NCBI RefSeq assembly: GCF_900105185.1
Contig: NZ_FNTJ01000001.1
Span: forward strand, 1,847,501-1,911,500
DNA from: Pseudomonas saponiphila
Lineage (GTDB): Bacteria > Pseudomonadota > Gammaproteobacteria > Pseudomonadales > Pseudomonadaceae
Direction of reading: 5' to 3'
Length of the DNA: 64,000 nt
Below the pieces are notes generated by a model that saw nothing but the letters and a program-made list of their open reading frames with translations, had not been told where the DNA came from and searched no databases. Positions 47,335 to 55,257 of this stretch are shown piece by piece. The position numbers and the translations under genes were made by a program. Every line of letters starts with the position of its first letter. The stretch's first letter is position 1.

Positions 47335-48173
47335 GGCGGTTTCCTTGCAGGGGCGACCGGGGTCGGATGGACGTCGTCGAAGTTTTCCAGGGCGCGGGCC
47401 AGGCTGGCTTCCGAGAGTTCTCCCAGGTGACTGCTCAGCAGGCGGCCGTCGGCGCTGTAGAACAGTGTAGTGGGCAGGGCCATGGAGCCCACGGCCTGGC
47501 CCAGGCGGCCACTGCCGTCGAACAGCACGTTGTCCAGGTTGAGGTCCTGGGTGGCGAGGAAAGTGGCCACGCTTTGCATGCTTTCGGCCTGGTTGACGAA
47601 CAGGAAGGTCAGGTCTGGACGTTGCTGCTGGGCGCGCTCCAGGACCGGCATTTCTCGCCGGCACGGCGGGCACCAGGTGGCCCAGAGGTTGATCACCAGC
47701 GGCCCGCCCTGGTAGTCGGTGAGTTGCACGGTGTCGCCGGCGGCATTGCGCAGGGCCACTTCCGGCAGGCGGGTGCCCTGGTCGTAGAGCGTCAGGGACA
47801 GGCTGGCCAGCAGCCAGAAGGCCAGGCCGCTGGCGACGCCGGCAGCCAGGGGATGGCGCAGCGGCGGGCGCTTCCAGCCCCAGGCCAGGGCCGCCAGGAG
47901 CATGATGATGACCCCCGGCCAGGCCAGGAAGCCACCGTCGCGCAGGTCGATGATCAGCCACAGGTCGTGCTGGTAGTGCTTCCAGTAAGCGATGACGAAG
48001 CAAACCCGCGCCGCAAGCATGCCCAGCAGGAACAGCAGGAACAGCACTGATTCGGGGTTTTCGCCGCCACGCTTGGCCACCCGCCAGCCCACCAGGGTGG
48101 CCAGGGCCAGGGCGCTGATCAGCAGCAGGTGGTTGAGGGCGATGGCGAAGGTGCCGATGGTAAAGGTCAGCAT
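47310..48173 (-). CDS. Membrane-anchored TlpA-family thiol:disulfide oxidoreductase
   Basis: The 287-residue protein has four or so N-terminal membrane segments (LLLISALALATLVGWRVA; VLFLLFLLGMLAARVCFVIA; GVIIMLLAALAWGW; LAFWLLASLSLTLY) and a C-terminal periplasmic TlpA/ResA-like thioredoxin domain with active site WATWCPPCRREMPV near 167-170. It probably receives electrons from the adjacent DsbD and reduces a specific periplasmic partner. The start ATG (48171-48173) overlaps the dsbD stop by one base (TGATG). It corresponds to the dsbE-type gene in the orthologous P. aeruginosa operon; I give no symbol because classical DsbE/CcmG has no such membrane region. Confidence 0.87.
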   Translation of the reverse strand: MLTFTIGTFAIALNHLLLISALALATLVGWRVAKRGGENPESVLFLLFLLGMLAARVCFVIAYWKHYQHDLWLIIDLRDGGFLAWPGVIIMLLAALAWGWKRPPLRHPLAAGVASGLAFWLLASLSLTLYDQGTRLPEVALRNAAGDTVQLTDYQGGPLVINLWATWCPPCRREMPVLERAQQQRPDLTFLFVNQAESMQSVATFLATQDLNLDNVLFDGSGRLGQAVGSMALPTTLFYSADGRLLSSHLGELSEASLARALENFDDVHPTPVAPARKPPCPSSATC

Positions 48174-49924
48174 CAACGGGCTTTCCGGGTCTGGGTCCAG
48201 CGTTGCAGGAAGGTGTTGGCATCCACTTCACCGGTGATGCGCTGGCTGCGGCGTTCGCTGCCGTCCGGGCCGATCCACAGCATGCTCGGTGGCCCCGGCA
48301 CTTTGTAGCGGCCCAGCAGTTCGCGGCCGTCGGCGTTGTCCTGGGTCACGTCCAGGCGCAGCAGGCGCACGTCTGTCAGGGCGCTCTGGACCTGAGGCTG
48401 GCCGAATACGGTTTTCTCCATGATCTTGCAGGACACGCACCAGTCGGCGTAGTAGTCCAGCAGCACCCACTGGCCCTGGGCCTGGGCGCTGTCCAGGGCA
48501 CGTTGCAGCTCGCCGGGGGACTTGATGGTGGTGAAGGCATCGTGGGCTGTGGTGCTGCCGGCCACGCTGCCACCGCTGTAGACCTTCAGCGGTCGCCACA
48601 GGTCATCGCTGCCACCGGCGGCGCCCACCAGCAACACGCCGCCCCACAGGCCGAACACCACGGCGGCGGCGCCGAACAGGTGCAGCAGGCGCCCGGCGAT
48701 GGCCCGTTGCTGCCAGGCGCAGTAAGCCAGTACCAGGGCCAGGGCGCCCCACAGACCGATCCACAGGCTGGCGCCGAGCACCGGGCGCAACATATAGATA
48801 GCGGTGCCCAGGAACAGGAAGCCGAACACGCCCTTGAGCAGGTTCATCCAGGGGCCGGGCTTGGGCAGGAAGCGGTTGCCCAGGGTCACCAGCAACAGCA
48901 GCGGCAGGCCGATGCCCAGGCCCAGGGCGAACAGTGCCAGGCCGCCGAACAGGGCATTGCCGGTCTGGGCGATGTACAGCAGGCCACCGGCCAGGGGCGC
49001 GGTCATGCATGGGCCCACCAGCAAGGCCGACAGTGCGCCGAGAGCGCCACAGCCGATCAGGCTGCCGCCCTGGCGCTGGCGGCTGGCGCCTTCCAGGCGG
49101 TCGCGCAGGAACGACGGCATCTGCAATTCAAAGAAACCGAACATCGGCAGGGCCAGCAGCACGAACAGCGCGGCGAAGCTGCCCAGCACCCAGGGCTGCT
49201 GCAGCCAGGCCTGCAGGTTGCTGCCCAGCAGGGCGGCGATCACCCCCATGCCGGCGTACACCAGGGCCATGCACAGTACGTAGCTGGAGGCCAGGGCCAG
49301 GCCCCGGCGCGGGCTGGCGCCGCTGCCGACCACGATCCCCGCGAGGATCGGCAGCATCGGCAGTGAGCAAGGGGCGAAGGCCAGCAGCAGGCCGAAGCCG
49401 AAGAAGGCCAGCAGGCCCAGGCCCCAGGATTTTTCTTGCAGGTCGTTGGCCAGCCGTTGGTCCTGGGCCGTGCCGTTGACGGTTGCGGCGCTGTTGCCGG
49501 CGGCCGCTGCGGGGGCGCCGCCCAGGTTGACTTCAAGGGTCTGTGGCGGGTAACACAGGCCGGCGTCGGCGCAGCCTTGCCAGCCCAGCTTGACCTTGCC
49601 GCTGGCGGTGGCCGGTAGCTTTACTTCCAGGCCCTGGCGATACACCGTCTGTTCGCCGAAGAATTCGTCGCTGTGGTGTTCGCCGTCCGGCAGCGCCGGC
49701 TGATGCTCCTGGGCCAGGCCGTCGAACTTCAGGCGTTTCTGGTACAGGTAGTAGCCGTCGGCAATCTGCCAGAACAGCTGGGTTTCCCCGGAAGGCAGGC
49801 GCTCGGAGGTGAAGGTGAAGGCCTTGTCCACCGGCAGGAAGTCGGGCTTGACCTCGAACGGATTGTTGCCGGCTTCGGCCAGGGTGGTGAACAGCATAAA
49901 CAGCAAGATGAGCAATCGACGCAT
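48173..49924 (-). CDS. dsbD: Thiol:disulfide interchange protein DsbD (transmembrane electron transporter)
   Basis: The 583-residue protein shows all three DsbD domains. These are a signal peptide and periplasmic alpha domain (VKLGWQGCADAGLCYPPQT with its Cys pair), an eight-helix membrane domain with the two redox Cys in LLAFAPCSLPMLPILAG and LVGPCMTAPLAGGLLY, and a C-terminal thioredoxin domain with DYYADWCVSCKIME near 494-497. It carries electrons from cytoplasmic thioredoxin to periplasmic DsbG and the TlpA-like protein. I chose ATG 49924; an in-frame TTG at 49930 would add two residues. It is divergent from dsbR, with a direct repeat between them that may be the activator site. Confidence 0.93.
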   Translation of the reverse strand: MRRLLILLFMLFTTLAEAGNNPFEVKPDFLPVDKAFTFTSERLPSGETQLFWQIADGYYLYQKRLKFDGLAQEHQPALPDGEHHSDEFFGEQTVYRQGLEVKLPATASGKVKLGWQGCADAGLCYPPQTLEVNLGGAPAAAAGNSAATVNGTAQDQRLANDLQEKSWGLGLLAFFGFGLLLAFAPCSLPMLPILAGIVVGSGASPRRGLALASSYVLCMALVYAGMGVIAALLGSNLQAWLQQPWVLGSFAALFVLLALPMFGFFELQMPSFLRDRLEGASRQRQGGSLIGCGALGALSALLVGPCMTAPLAGGLLYIAQTGNALFGGLALFALGLGIGLPLLLLVTLGNRFLPKPGPWMNLLKGVFGFLFLGTAIYMLRPVLGASLWIGLWGALALVLAYCAWQQRAIAGRLLHLFGAAAVVFGLWGGVLLVGAAGGSDDLWRPLKVYSGGSVAGSTTAHDAFTTIKSPGELQRALDSAQAQGQWVLLDYYADWCVSCKIMEKTVFGQPQVQSALTDVRLLRLDVTQDNADGRELLGRYKVPGPPSMLWIGPDGSERRSQRITGEVDANTFLQRWTQTRKAR

Positions 49925-49970
49925 GGTCAAGCCTTAAACCGGTGCAAGTGGGAAGCACAATGGCGGGTCC

Positions 49971-49990
49971 TGATTAACCGATGATTAACC
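49971..49990. promoter_or_regulatory. Direct repeat in dsbD-dsbR gap, candidate DsbR-binding site
   Basis: TGATTAACC occurs at 49971-49979 and 49982-49990, an 11-base period (one helical turn). OmpR/PhoB-class regulators typically bind such tandem repeats. It lies 47 bases upstream of dsbD and 85 upstream of dsbR, so it could control both. Confidence 0.6.
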
Positions 49991-50074
49991 ATACTGGGTT
50001 GTGGCAGGGCGGCGGGCATAATGTCCGCTTAATCCGCTGCCTGCCTAATCAACGCCTTTATTACAGGACCGACC

Positions 50075-50752
50075 ATGCACGTACTTGTCTGTGAAGATGA
50101 TGAGCTGATCGCCAGCGGAATAGTCGCCGGCCTCACGGCCCAGGGCCTGACGGTCGAGCATGTGGCCTCTGCCTCAGCGGCACGGGCGATGCTCGGCGTG
50201 GCCGATTTCGACGTGATGGTACTGGACTTGGGCCTGCCGGATGAAGATGGTTTGAAGTTGCTCAAGCAACAGCGCCAGCAGGGTCTGGAGATTCCGGTGC
50301 TGATCCTCACCGCCCGCGACTCGGTGACCGACCGGGTCGACGGCCTGCAGGCCGGGGCCGACGACTACCTGCTCAAGCCCTTCGACCTGCGGGAGCTGGC
50401 GGCGCGCCTGCACACCCTGTTGCGCCGGGTGGCGGGGCGCAGCGTCAACCTGATCGAGCACGGGCGCCTGACCTATGACCCCAGTACCCGGGAAACCCGC
50501 CTGGGCGGCGAGCCGGTGGACCTGTCCCGGCGCGAGCAGGCGCTGCTTCAGGCCCTGCTGCACAACCGCGGCCGGGTGCTGTCCAGCGAGCAGCTCAAGG
50601 ACAGCGTCTACGGGTTCAACGATGAGCTGGAAAGCAACGCCCTCAACGTGCACATCCACCACCTGCGGCGCAAACTCGGCAATGGCATCGTCGAGACGGT
50701 GCGTGGCCTGGGTTATCGCCTGGGTCCGGCCGACGGCGCGGAGAAGTCGTAA
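50075..50752 (+). CDS. dsbR: OmpR-family response regulator, DsbR-like
   Basis: The 225-residue regulator has a receiver domain (MHVLVCEDDELIASGIVAGL; phospho-Asp in DVMVLDLGLPDEDGLK near 51; Lys in DYLLKPFDLRELAARL) and a winged-helix output domain (REQALLQALLHNRGRVLSSE; SNALNVHIHHLRRKLGNGIV). It is divergent from the dsbD operon and directly followed by a kinase gene. The same arrangement in P. aeruginosa is the copper-responsive DsbRS system controlling dsb genes; the orthology is inferred from synteny and family. Confidence 0.88.
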   Translation: MHVLVCEDDELIASGIVAGLTAQGLTVEHVASASAARAMLGVADFDVMVLDLGLPDEDGLKLLKQQRQQGLEIPVLILTARDSVTDRVDGLQAGADDYLLKPFDLRELAARLHTLLRRVAGRSVNLIEHGRLTYDPSTRETRLGGEPVDLSRREQALLQALLHNRGRVLSSEQLKDSVYGFNDELESNALNVHIHHLRRKLGNGIVETVRGLGYRLGPADGAEKS

Positions 50753-52078
50753 GTGAAGAGCCTGCGCCTGCGCCTGAGCGTGACCCTGGGCGCCGCCTTC
50801 ATCCTGATCTGGACCCTGGCCGCGGCCTGGATGCTCAGCGATCTGCGCAATCAGATGATGTTTTCCCTGGACCAGCGGCTGGTGGCGTCGGCGCGCATGG
50901 TCGCCGGCCTGTTGGAACAGATGCCGGCGCTGCCTTCCGACACCCATGCCCACCCCATTGCCAGCGCGGCCTTGACCATCCCTGGGGGCATGGCCTGTCA
51001 GGTCAGTTCTCTGCGCGGGCAGGTCCTGGCCCGCAGCCACAGCACCCCGGAACACACCCTGGAAGCCGAGAAACTGGGCTTTCATGACCAGATGATCGAC
51101 GGCGCGCCCTGGCGCACCTTCACCCTGGTGCGCGGTGATCTGCGCATCACCACCGCTGACCGCCAAGTGGAGCGCGAGGCGCTGAACATGTCGGTGCTGC
51201 TGGCCGCTTCGGTGCCGGTGGGGGTGGCCCTGCTGGGCTGCCTGTGGCTGTTGTGGCTGGGCATCGGCCAGAGCCTGGCGCCGTTGAACCGGATTCGCGA
51301 CGCGCTGATGCGCCGCAGCGCCGACTCCCTGGAGCCGTTGCAGATCCAGCCCATGCCCAGCGAATTGCGGCCGCTGGTGGACACCCAGAACCAGCTGTTC
51401 CAGCGCATTGCCAAGACCATCGAGCGCGAACGCCGCCTGACCGGCGACGCCGCCCATGAACTGCGCAGCCCGCTGACCGCGATCAAGACCCATCTGCAAG
51501 TGGCGCGCATGACCGAGGGCGCGGCCCGGGATCAATCCCTGGCCCGGGCCGAGGAGGGCGCCGACCGCCTGCACCGGACCCTGGAGCAGCTGCTGTTGCT
51601 GGCCCGGGTCGAGGGCAGCCTGTCGTTCGATGACGGCGTGCACTGCAACGCCGAGCAAGTGGTCCGCCTGGCGATCCAGGATGCTGCCGTGGGCGCCCGG
51701 CAGCGAGTCAAGGTGCACCTTGGGGAACAGGCCGCCGAGGCCCCGGTGGCCATGCCCTCGACCCTGGCGATTGCCGCCTTGCGCAACCTGCTGGACAACG
51801 CCCTGCGCCACACCCCGCAAGACTGTCCGGTGGAGTTGAACCTGGACCTGGTGGCCGGTCGCCTGCGTTTCCAGGTGCGCGACCATGGCCCGGGGATTGC
51901 CGAGCAAGACCTGCAGCACCTGACCCAGCGCTTCTGGCGCAACAGCCAGAGCACCGGGTGCGGATTGGGCCTGGCGATAGTCCAGGCGATTGTCCAGCGT
52001 TGTGGTTGCGAGCTGCGTTTCGACAGCCTTCCTGATGGCCTGCGGGTCGAACTGACCCTGCCTGCCCACCACGCCTGA
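50753..52078 (+). CDS. dsbS: Sensor histidine kinase, DsbS-like
   Basis: The 441-residue kinase has two membrane segments (LSVTLGAAFILIWTLAAAW near residue 8-28 and VLLAASVPVGVALLGCLWLL near 145-168) enclosing a periplasmic sensor domain of about 115 residues. That domain contains one Cys (GGMACQVSSLRGQ) and several His (DTHAHP). The phosphoacceptor motif is GDAAHELRSPLTAIKTHLQV near 235, and the ATPase domain holds LRNLLDNALRHTPQ, VRDHGPGIAEQDLQ and GCGLGLAIVQAI. It begins at a GTG immediately after the dsbR stop codon, so the pair is cotranslated. In P. aeruginosa DsbS responds to Cu(I) through a Cys; the single Cys here is a candidate. Confidence 0.88.
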   Translation: MKSLRLRLSVTLGAAFILIWTLAAAWMLSDLRNQMMFSLDQRLVASARMVAGLLEQMPALPSDTHAHPIASAALTIPGGMACQVSSLRGQVLARSHSTPEHTLEAEKLGFHDQMIDGAPWRTFTLVRGDLRITTADRQVEREALNMSVLLAASVPVGVALLGCLWLLWLGIGQSLAPLNRIRDALMRRSADSLEPLQIQPMPSELRPLVDTQNQLFQRIAKTIERERRLTGDAAHELRSPLTAIKTHLQVARMTEGAARDQSLARAEEGADRLHRTLEQLLLLARVEGSLSFDDGVHCNAEQVVRLAIQDAAVGARQRVKVHLGEQAAEAPVAMPSTLAIAALRNLLDNALRHTPQDCPVELNLDLVAGRLRFQVRDHGPGIAEQDLQHLTQRFWRNSQSTGCGLGLAIVQAIVQRCGCELRFDSLPDGLRVELTLPAHHA

Positions 52079-52092
52079 CCTATCACCGTCCT

Positions 52093-52343
52093 CCGTAGGA
52101 GCTGGCTTGCCAGCGAATAGGCCTTTGAGACCGCCTTCGCCAGCAAGCTGGCTCCTACAGGGCCTTATACGTTCCGCCTGCCCGCCGCAGGAGCTGGCTT
52201 GCCAGCGAAGGGGCCCTTGAGACCGCCTTCGCCAGCAAGCTGGCTCCTACGGGGCCTTGTACGTTCCCCTGCCCGCCGTAGGAGCTGGCTTGCCAGCGAA
52301 GGGGCCCTTGAAAGCGCCTTCGCCAGCAAGCTGGCTCCTACGG
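52093..52343. repeat. Tandem array of three REP doublets
   Basis: Three units start at about 52093, 52185 and 52275 (periods 92 and 90). Each has a left REP (GTAGGAGCTGGCTTGCCAGC or GCAGGAG variant), a short GGCCCTTGA-type spacer and an inverted REP (CGCCAGCAAGCTGGCTCCTAC). Units are joined by a GGGGCCTTGTACGTTCC-like linker. The array fills the gap between dsbS and the pvdH promoter. Confidence 0.9.
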
Positions 52344-52375
52344 GGCGGTATGTGCAATTTCCTCGCCCTGGGGTG

Positions 52376-52399
52376 TAAATCCCGACCTCGCTGGTGCGT
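52376..52399 (+). promoter_or_regulatory. PvdS-dependent promoter of pvdH
   Basis: TAAAT (52376-52380), a 16-base spacer and CGT (52397-52399) match the iron-starvation box exactly. It lies 97 bases before the pvdH start codon. Confidence 0.85.
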
Positions 52400-52495
52400 T
52401 TCCAGAACAGGAAAACCTGCCCGTGCGCACCCTGCTTCGGCTGCGCGTTCGGCCGGTAGCCGTTTTGCTCAAATTGCAGCGCGAGGGTTCGAGAC

Positions 52496-53908
52496 ATGTC
52501 AGCCGTTACCAGCCTTATGGATGATCAGCCGGTGGCCCTTGCCGCCATCCCGGCCGAGACGCTTTACCAGTTCGACGAGTCGCCCCTGCTGGCCCGTCAA
52601 AGCCGCCAGGAATCCAATGCCCGCAGTTACCCTCGGCGCATCCCCCTGGCCTTGAAGCGCGCCAGTGGCATTCACGTCGAGGATGTCGAAGGCCGGCGTT
52701 TCATCGATTGCCTGGCCGGTGCCGGGACTCTGGCCCTGGGCCACAACCACCCGGTGGTGATCGCCGCGATCCGCCAGGTACTGGCCGATGAATTGCCGCT
52801 GCTGACCCTGGACCTGACCACCCCGGTCAAGGACCAGTTCGTCCAGGATCTGTTCGGCCTGCTGCCCGAGGCCCTGGCTGCCGAGGCGAAAATCCAGTTC
52901 TGCGGGCCCACCGGCACCGACGCCGTGGAAGCCGCGCTGAAACTGGTACGCAGCGCCACCGGGCGCAGCACGGTGCTGTCGTTCCAGGGCGGTTACCACG
53001 GCATGAGCCAGGGCGCCCTGAGCCTGATGGGCAGCCTGGGCCCCAAGCGTCCGCTGGCGGGACTCTTGAACAACGGTGTGCAGTTCCTGCCGTTCCCCTA
53101 CGACTATCGCTGCCCGTTCGGGCTCGGTGGCGCCGAGGGGGTCAAGGTCAACCTGCACTACCTGGAAAACCTGCTGAACGATCCGGAAGCCGGCGTGGCG
53201 CTGCCGGCGGCGGTGATCGTCGAGGCGGTACAGGGCGAGGGCGGGGTGATCCCGGCGGACCTGGACTGGCTGCGGGGCGTGCGGCGTATCACCGAAAAGG
53301 CCGGAGTGGCGCTGATCGTCGATGAAATCCAGAGCGGCTTCGGCCGTACCGGCAAGATGTTCGCCTTCGAGCATGCCGGGATCATTCCCGATGTGGTGGT
53401 GATGTCCAAGGCCATCGGCGGCAGCCTGCCGCTGGCGGTGATGGTCTATCGCGACTGGCTCGACACCTGGCAGCCCGGGGCTCACGCCGGCACCTTCCGT
53501 GGCAATCAGATGGCCATGGCCACCGGTTCCGCGGTGATGCGCTACCTCAAGGAACAGCGTCTGCCCGAGCATGCGGCGGCCATGGGCGAGCGCTTGCGCG
53601 AGCATTTGCTGATCCTGCAGCGCGACTACCCGCAATTGGGCGATGTCCGCGGCCGTGGCCTGATGCTTGGCGTGGAACTGGTGGACCCGGCCGGTGCGCC
53701 GGACGCCCAGGGCCACCCGCCGCAACATGCGCGTCTGGCGCCACTGGTGCAGCGCGAATGCCTCAAGCGCGGCCTGATCCTTGAACTGGGCGGGCGCCAT
53801 GGCAGCGTGGTGCGCTTCCTGCCGCCGCTGATCATCAGCGCGGCGCAGATCGATCAGGTGGCGGACATCTTCGGCAAGGCGGTGGCGGCGGCGGTGGCCG
53901 GGCTCTAA
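52496..53908 (+). CDS. pvdH: L-2,4-diaminobutyrate:2-oxoglutarate aminotransferase PvdH
   Basis: The 470-residue class III PLP aminotransferase shows GIHVEDVEGRRFIDCLAGAG and LGHNHPVV, FCGPTGTDAVEAALKLVRSA, VLSFQGGYHGMSQGALSL, ALIVDEIQSGFGRTGKMF (cofactor Asp) and the PLP-binding Lys305 in VVVMSKAIGGSLPLAV. PvdH converts aspartate semialdehyde to L-Dab, the third residue loaded by PvdL. The ATG at 52496 was chosen for its position after the perfect PvdS box and full family coverage. An MbtH-like gene with its own box follows 82 bases later. Confidence 0.95.
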   Translation: MSAVTSLMDDQPVALAAIPAETLYQFDESPLLARQSRQESNARSYPRRIPLALKRASGIHVEDVEGRRFIDCLAGAGTLALGHNHPVVIAAIRQVLADELPLLTLDLTTPVKDQFVQDLFGLLPEALAAEAKIQFCGPTGTDAVEAALKLVRSATGRSTVLSFQGGYHGMSQGALSLMGSLGPKRPLAGLLNNGVQFLPFPYDYRCPFGLGGAEGVKVNLHYLENLLNDPEAGVALPAAVIVEAVQGEGGVIPADLDWLRGVRRITEKAGVALIVDEIQSGFGRTGKMFAFEHAGIIPDVVVMSKAIGGSLPLAVMVYRDWLDTWQPGAHAGTFRGNQMAMATGSAVMRYLKEQRLPEHAAAMGERLREHLLILQRDYPQLGDVRGRGLMLGVELVDPAGAPDAQGHPPQHARLAPLVQRECLKRGLILELGGRHGSVVRFLPPLIISAAQIDQVADIFGKAVAAAVAGL

Positions 53909-53929
53909 TTTTTCGCGGCCCTGATTCGT
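53906..53929 (+). promoter_or_regulatory. PvdS-dependent promoter of the mbtH gene
   Basis: TAATT (53906-53910), which begins in the pvdH stop codon, a 16-base spacer and CGT (53927-53929) reproduce the motif seen before pvdL. It lies 62 bases before the mbtH start, so the gene may be transcribed both from here and by readthrough from pvdH. Confidence 0.65.
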
Positions 53930-53990
53930 TCCTTCTACACAACCGCCGCGCCTGGGGTGCGGCGTCCCTAATCAGCGATGGAGACAAGCA

Positions 53991-54215
53991 ATGACTTCCG
54001 TATTCGACCGTGAGGACATCCTGTTCCAGGTGGTGGTCAACCACGAAGAGCAATACTCGATCTGGCCCGACTACAAGGCCATGCCCCAGGGCTGGCGCAC
54101 CGTGGGCAAGAGCGGCTTCAAGAAGGAGTGCCTGGCCTACATCGAGGAAGTCTGGACCGACATGCGGCCCTTGAGCCTGCGCCAGAAGATGGACCAGCAG
54201 GCGCTGGCCGGCTGA
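53991..54215 (+). CDS. MbtH-family NRPS accessory protein
   Basis: The 74-residue protein has the complete MbtH signature: [20 protein letters not shown], then [20 protein letters not shown] and the [13 protein letters not shown]-terminus, with the invariant Trp residues in SIWP, GWR and VWTDMRP. MbtH proteins bind adenylation domains and are needed for their folding or activity. This one corresponds in position to PA2412 of P. aeruginosa and should serve PvdL and the peptide synthetases encoded elsewhere. GGAG precedes the ATG, and a strong terminator follows. Confidence 0.95.
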   Translation: MTSVFDREDILFQVVVNHEEQYSIWPDYKAMPQGWRTVGKSGFKKECLAYIEEVWTDMRPLSLRQKMDQQALAG

Positions 54216-54253
54216 TCTTCGGCAGCAGATCCGTAGCCGCGGCCCCAAGCACA

Positions 54254-54292
54254 AAAAAAGCCCGCTGAGCCCTTGAGGCCAGCGGGCTTTTT
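54254..54292. terminator. Bidirectional Rho-independent terminator
   Basis: AAAAGCCCGCTG and CAGCGGGCTTTT are perfect 12-bp arms with a 12-base loop, flanked by A-run and T-run. It separates the mbtH gene from the convergent methyltransferase gene. Confidence 0.9.
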
Positions 54293-54304
54293 AATGCCCG
54301 GCGC

Positions 54305-55132
54305 TCAGGCCGGGCGCTTGACGGCCTGCAGGGTGTAGCTCAGCGGCAGGCGCCATGGCGCTTCCTTGAGCCGCCATTCGCCGCGTTCATCCACCACCAT
54401 CTGCCCGGGCAGGGCTTCCCAGGGAATGCTCTGGTGTTCCACCAGCCCGGTGATTTCCAGGCCCTGGGCCAGCAAGGCGCTGATGATTTCCCCGAGGCCG
54501 TGGTTCCATTCGTGGGTCACCGTGGCCTTGAGCGCGCTGTCGGTTTGCACGTAGGTGTTCTCGTCCTCCCAGACCAGCGGCTCGCGGCGTTCAAAGTAGG
54601 GGTATTCCACCCGTAGCGAGTCGCTGTGATCTTCATTGAGGGCCCAGAGCATGGGGTGCCCCTCGCGGATGAACAGCCGGCCACCGGGCTTGAGCAGGGC
54701 GCCGACGGTTTGTGCCCAGCGCTCGATGCTGGGCAGCCAGCACAGCGCGCCGATGCCGGTATAGACCAGATCGAAGCTGCCCTGGGGCAGCACCTCGGCG
54801 GCCAGGAACACGTCCGACTCGTGGTAGTCGATGGGCGTATGGCAGCGCTGTGCCAGGGTCCGGGCTTGGGCCAGGGACGCCGGGGAGAAGTCCACGCCGC
54901 TCATCTGTGCGCCGAGGCGCGCCAGGGACAGGGTGTCGGTGCCGATATGGCATTGCAGATGCACGCCGCAGAGGCCCTGGATATCGCCCAGCAGGGGGCG
55001 GTCGAACTGCACGACTTCGGAGAGAAACTGCGGGTCGTCGACGAAGCGCTGCACCGCGTAATCCGCCGAGGCGGCGTGCAAGGGCGCGCGCTCGTCCCAA
55101 TTGGTCTTGTTGAGTGTCAGGTATTCGCTCAT
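54305..55132 (-). CDS. SAM-dependent class I methyltransferase
   Basis: The 275-residue protein has the SAM-binding fold. Motif I is degenerate (VHLQCHIGTDTLSLARLGAQ, where the usual E/DxGxGxG is replaced by LQCHIGTDT, as in a Pseudomonas subgroup), followed by MSGVDFSPASLAQARTLAQR, SFDLVYTGIGALCWLPSIER (motif II/post-II) and ALLKPGGRLFIREGHP. The substrate is unknown. I chose ATG 55132 (MSEYLTLNKTNWDERAPLHA), where family similarity begins. It sits between mbtH and fpvF but on its own strand unit. A pyoverdine role is possible from location only. Confidence 0.85.
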   Translation of the reverse strand: MSEYLTLNKTNWDERAPLHAASADYAVQRFVDDPQFLSEVVQFDRPLLGDIQGLCGVHLQCHIGTDTLSLARLGAQMSGVDFSPASLAQARTLAQRCHTPIDYHESDVFLAAEVLPQGSFDLVYTGIGALCWLPSIERWAQTVGALLKPGGRLFIREGHPMLWALNEDHSDSLRVEYPYFERREPLVWEDENTYVQTDSALKATVTHEWNHGLGEIISALLAQGLEITGLVEHQSIPWEALPGQMVVDERGEWRLKEAPWRLPLSYTLQAVKRPA

Positions 55133-55214
55133 GGCGTGGTTTTCCTGTCTGGGCATGTTTGCGACGCGCAGACTAGCACCGGGAAATGGCCGTGATCTTG
55201 AGTGAATATGTAAG

Positions 55215-55242
55215 CGCTGCCGCCGCCGAACAGGCGGCAGCG
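55215..55242 (-). terminator. GC-rich hairpin downstream of fpvF
   Basis: CGCTGCCGCC and GGCGGCAGCG are perfect 10-bp arms with an 8-base loop, 16 bases after the fpvF stop. No T-run follows on the minus strand, so it may be a weak terminator or an mRNA 3'-end stabiliser. Confidence 0.45.
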
Positions 55243-55257
55243 GCGACAGGGACCGGC

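Noticed and set aside
46567..48231. 554-residue fusion of the tlpA-like and dsbG regions
   Set aside because: The upstream half is a different frame of the tlpA-like gene; DsbG begins with a proper signal peptide at 47334.
52093..52343. Regularly spaced repeats resembling a small CRISPR array
   Set aside because: The units are palindromic REP doublets with near-identical spacers and there are no cas genes, so they are a BIME-like array.
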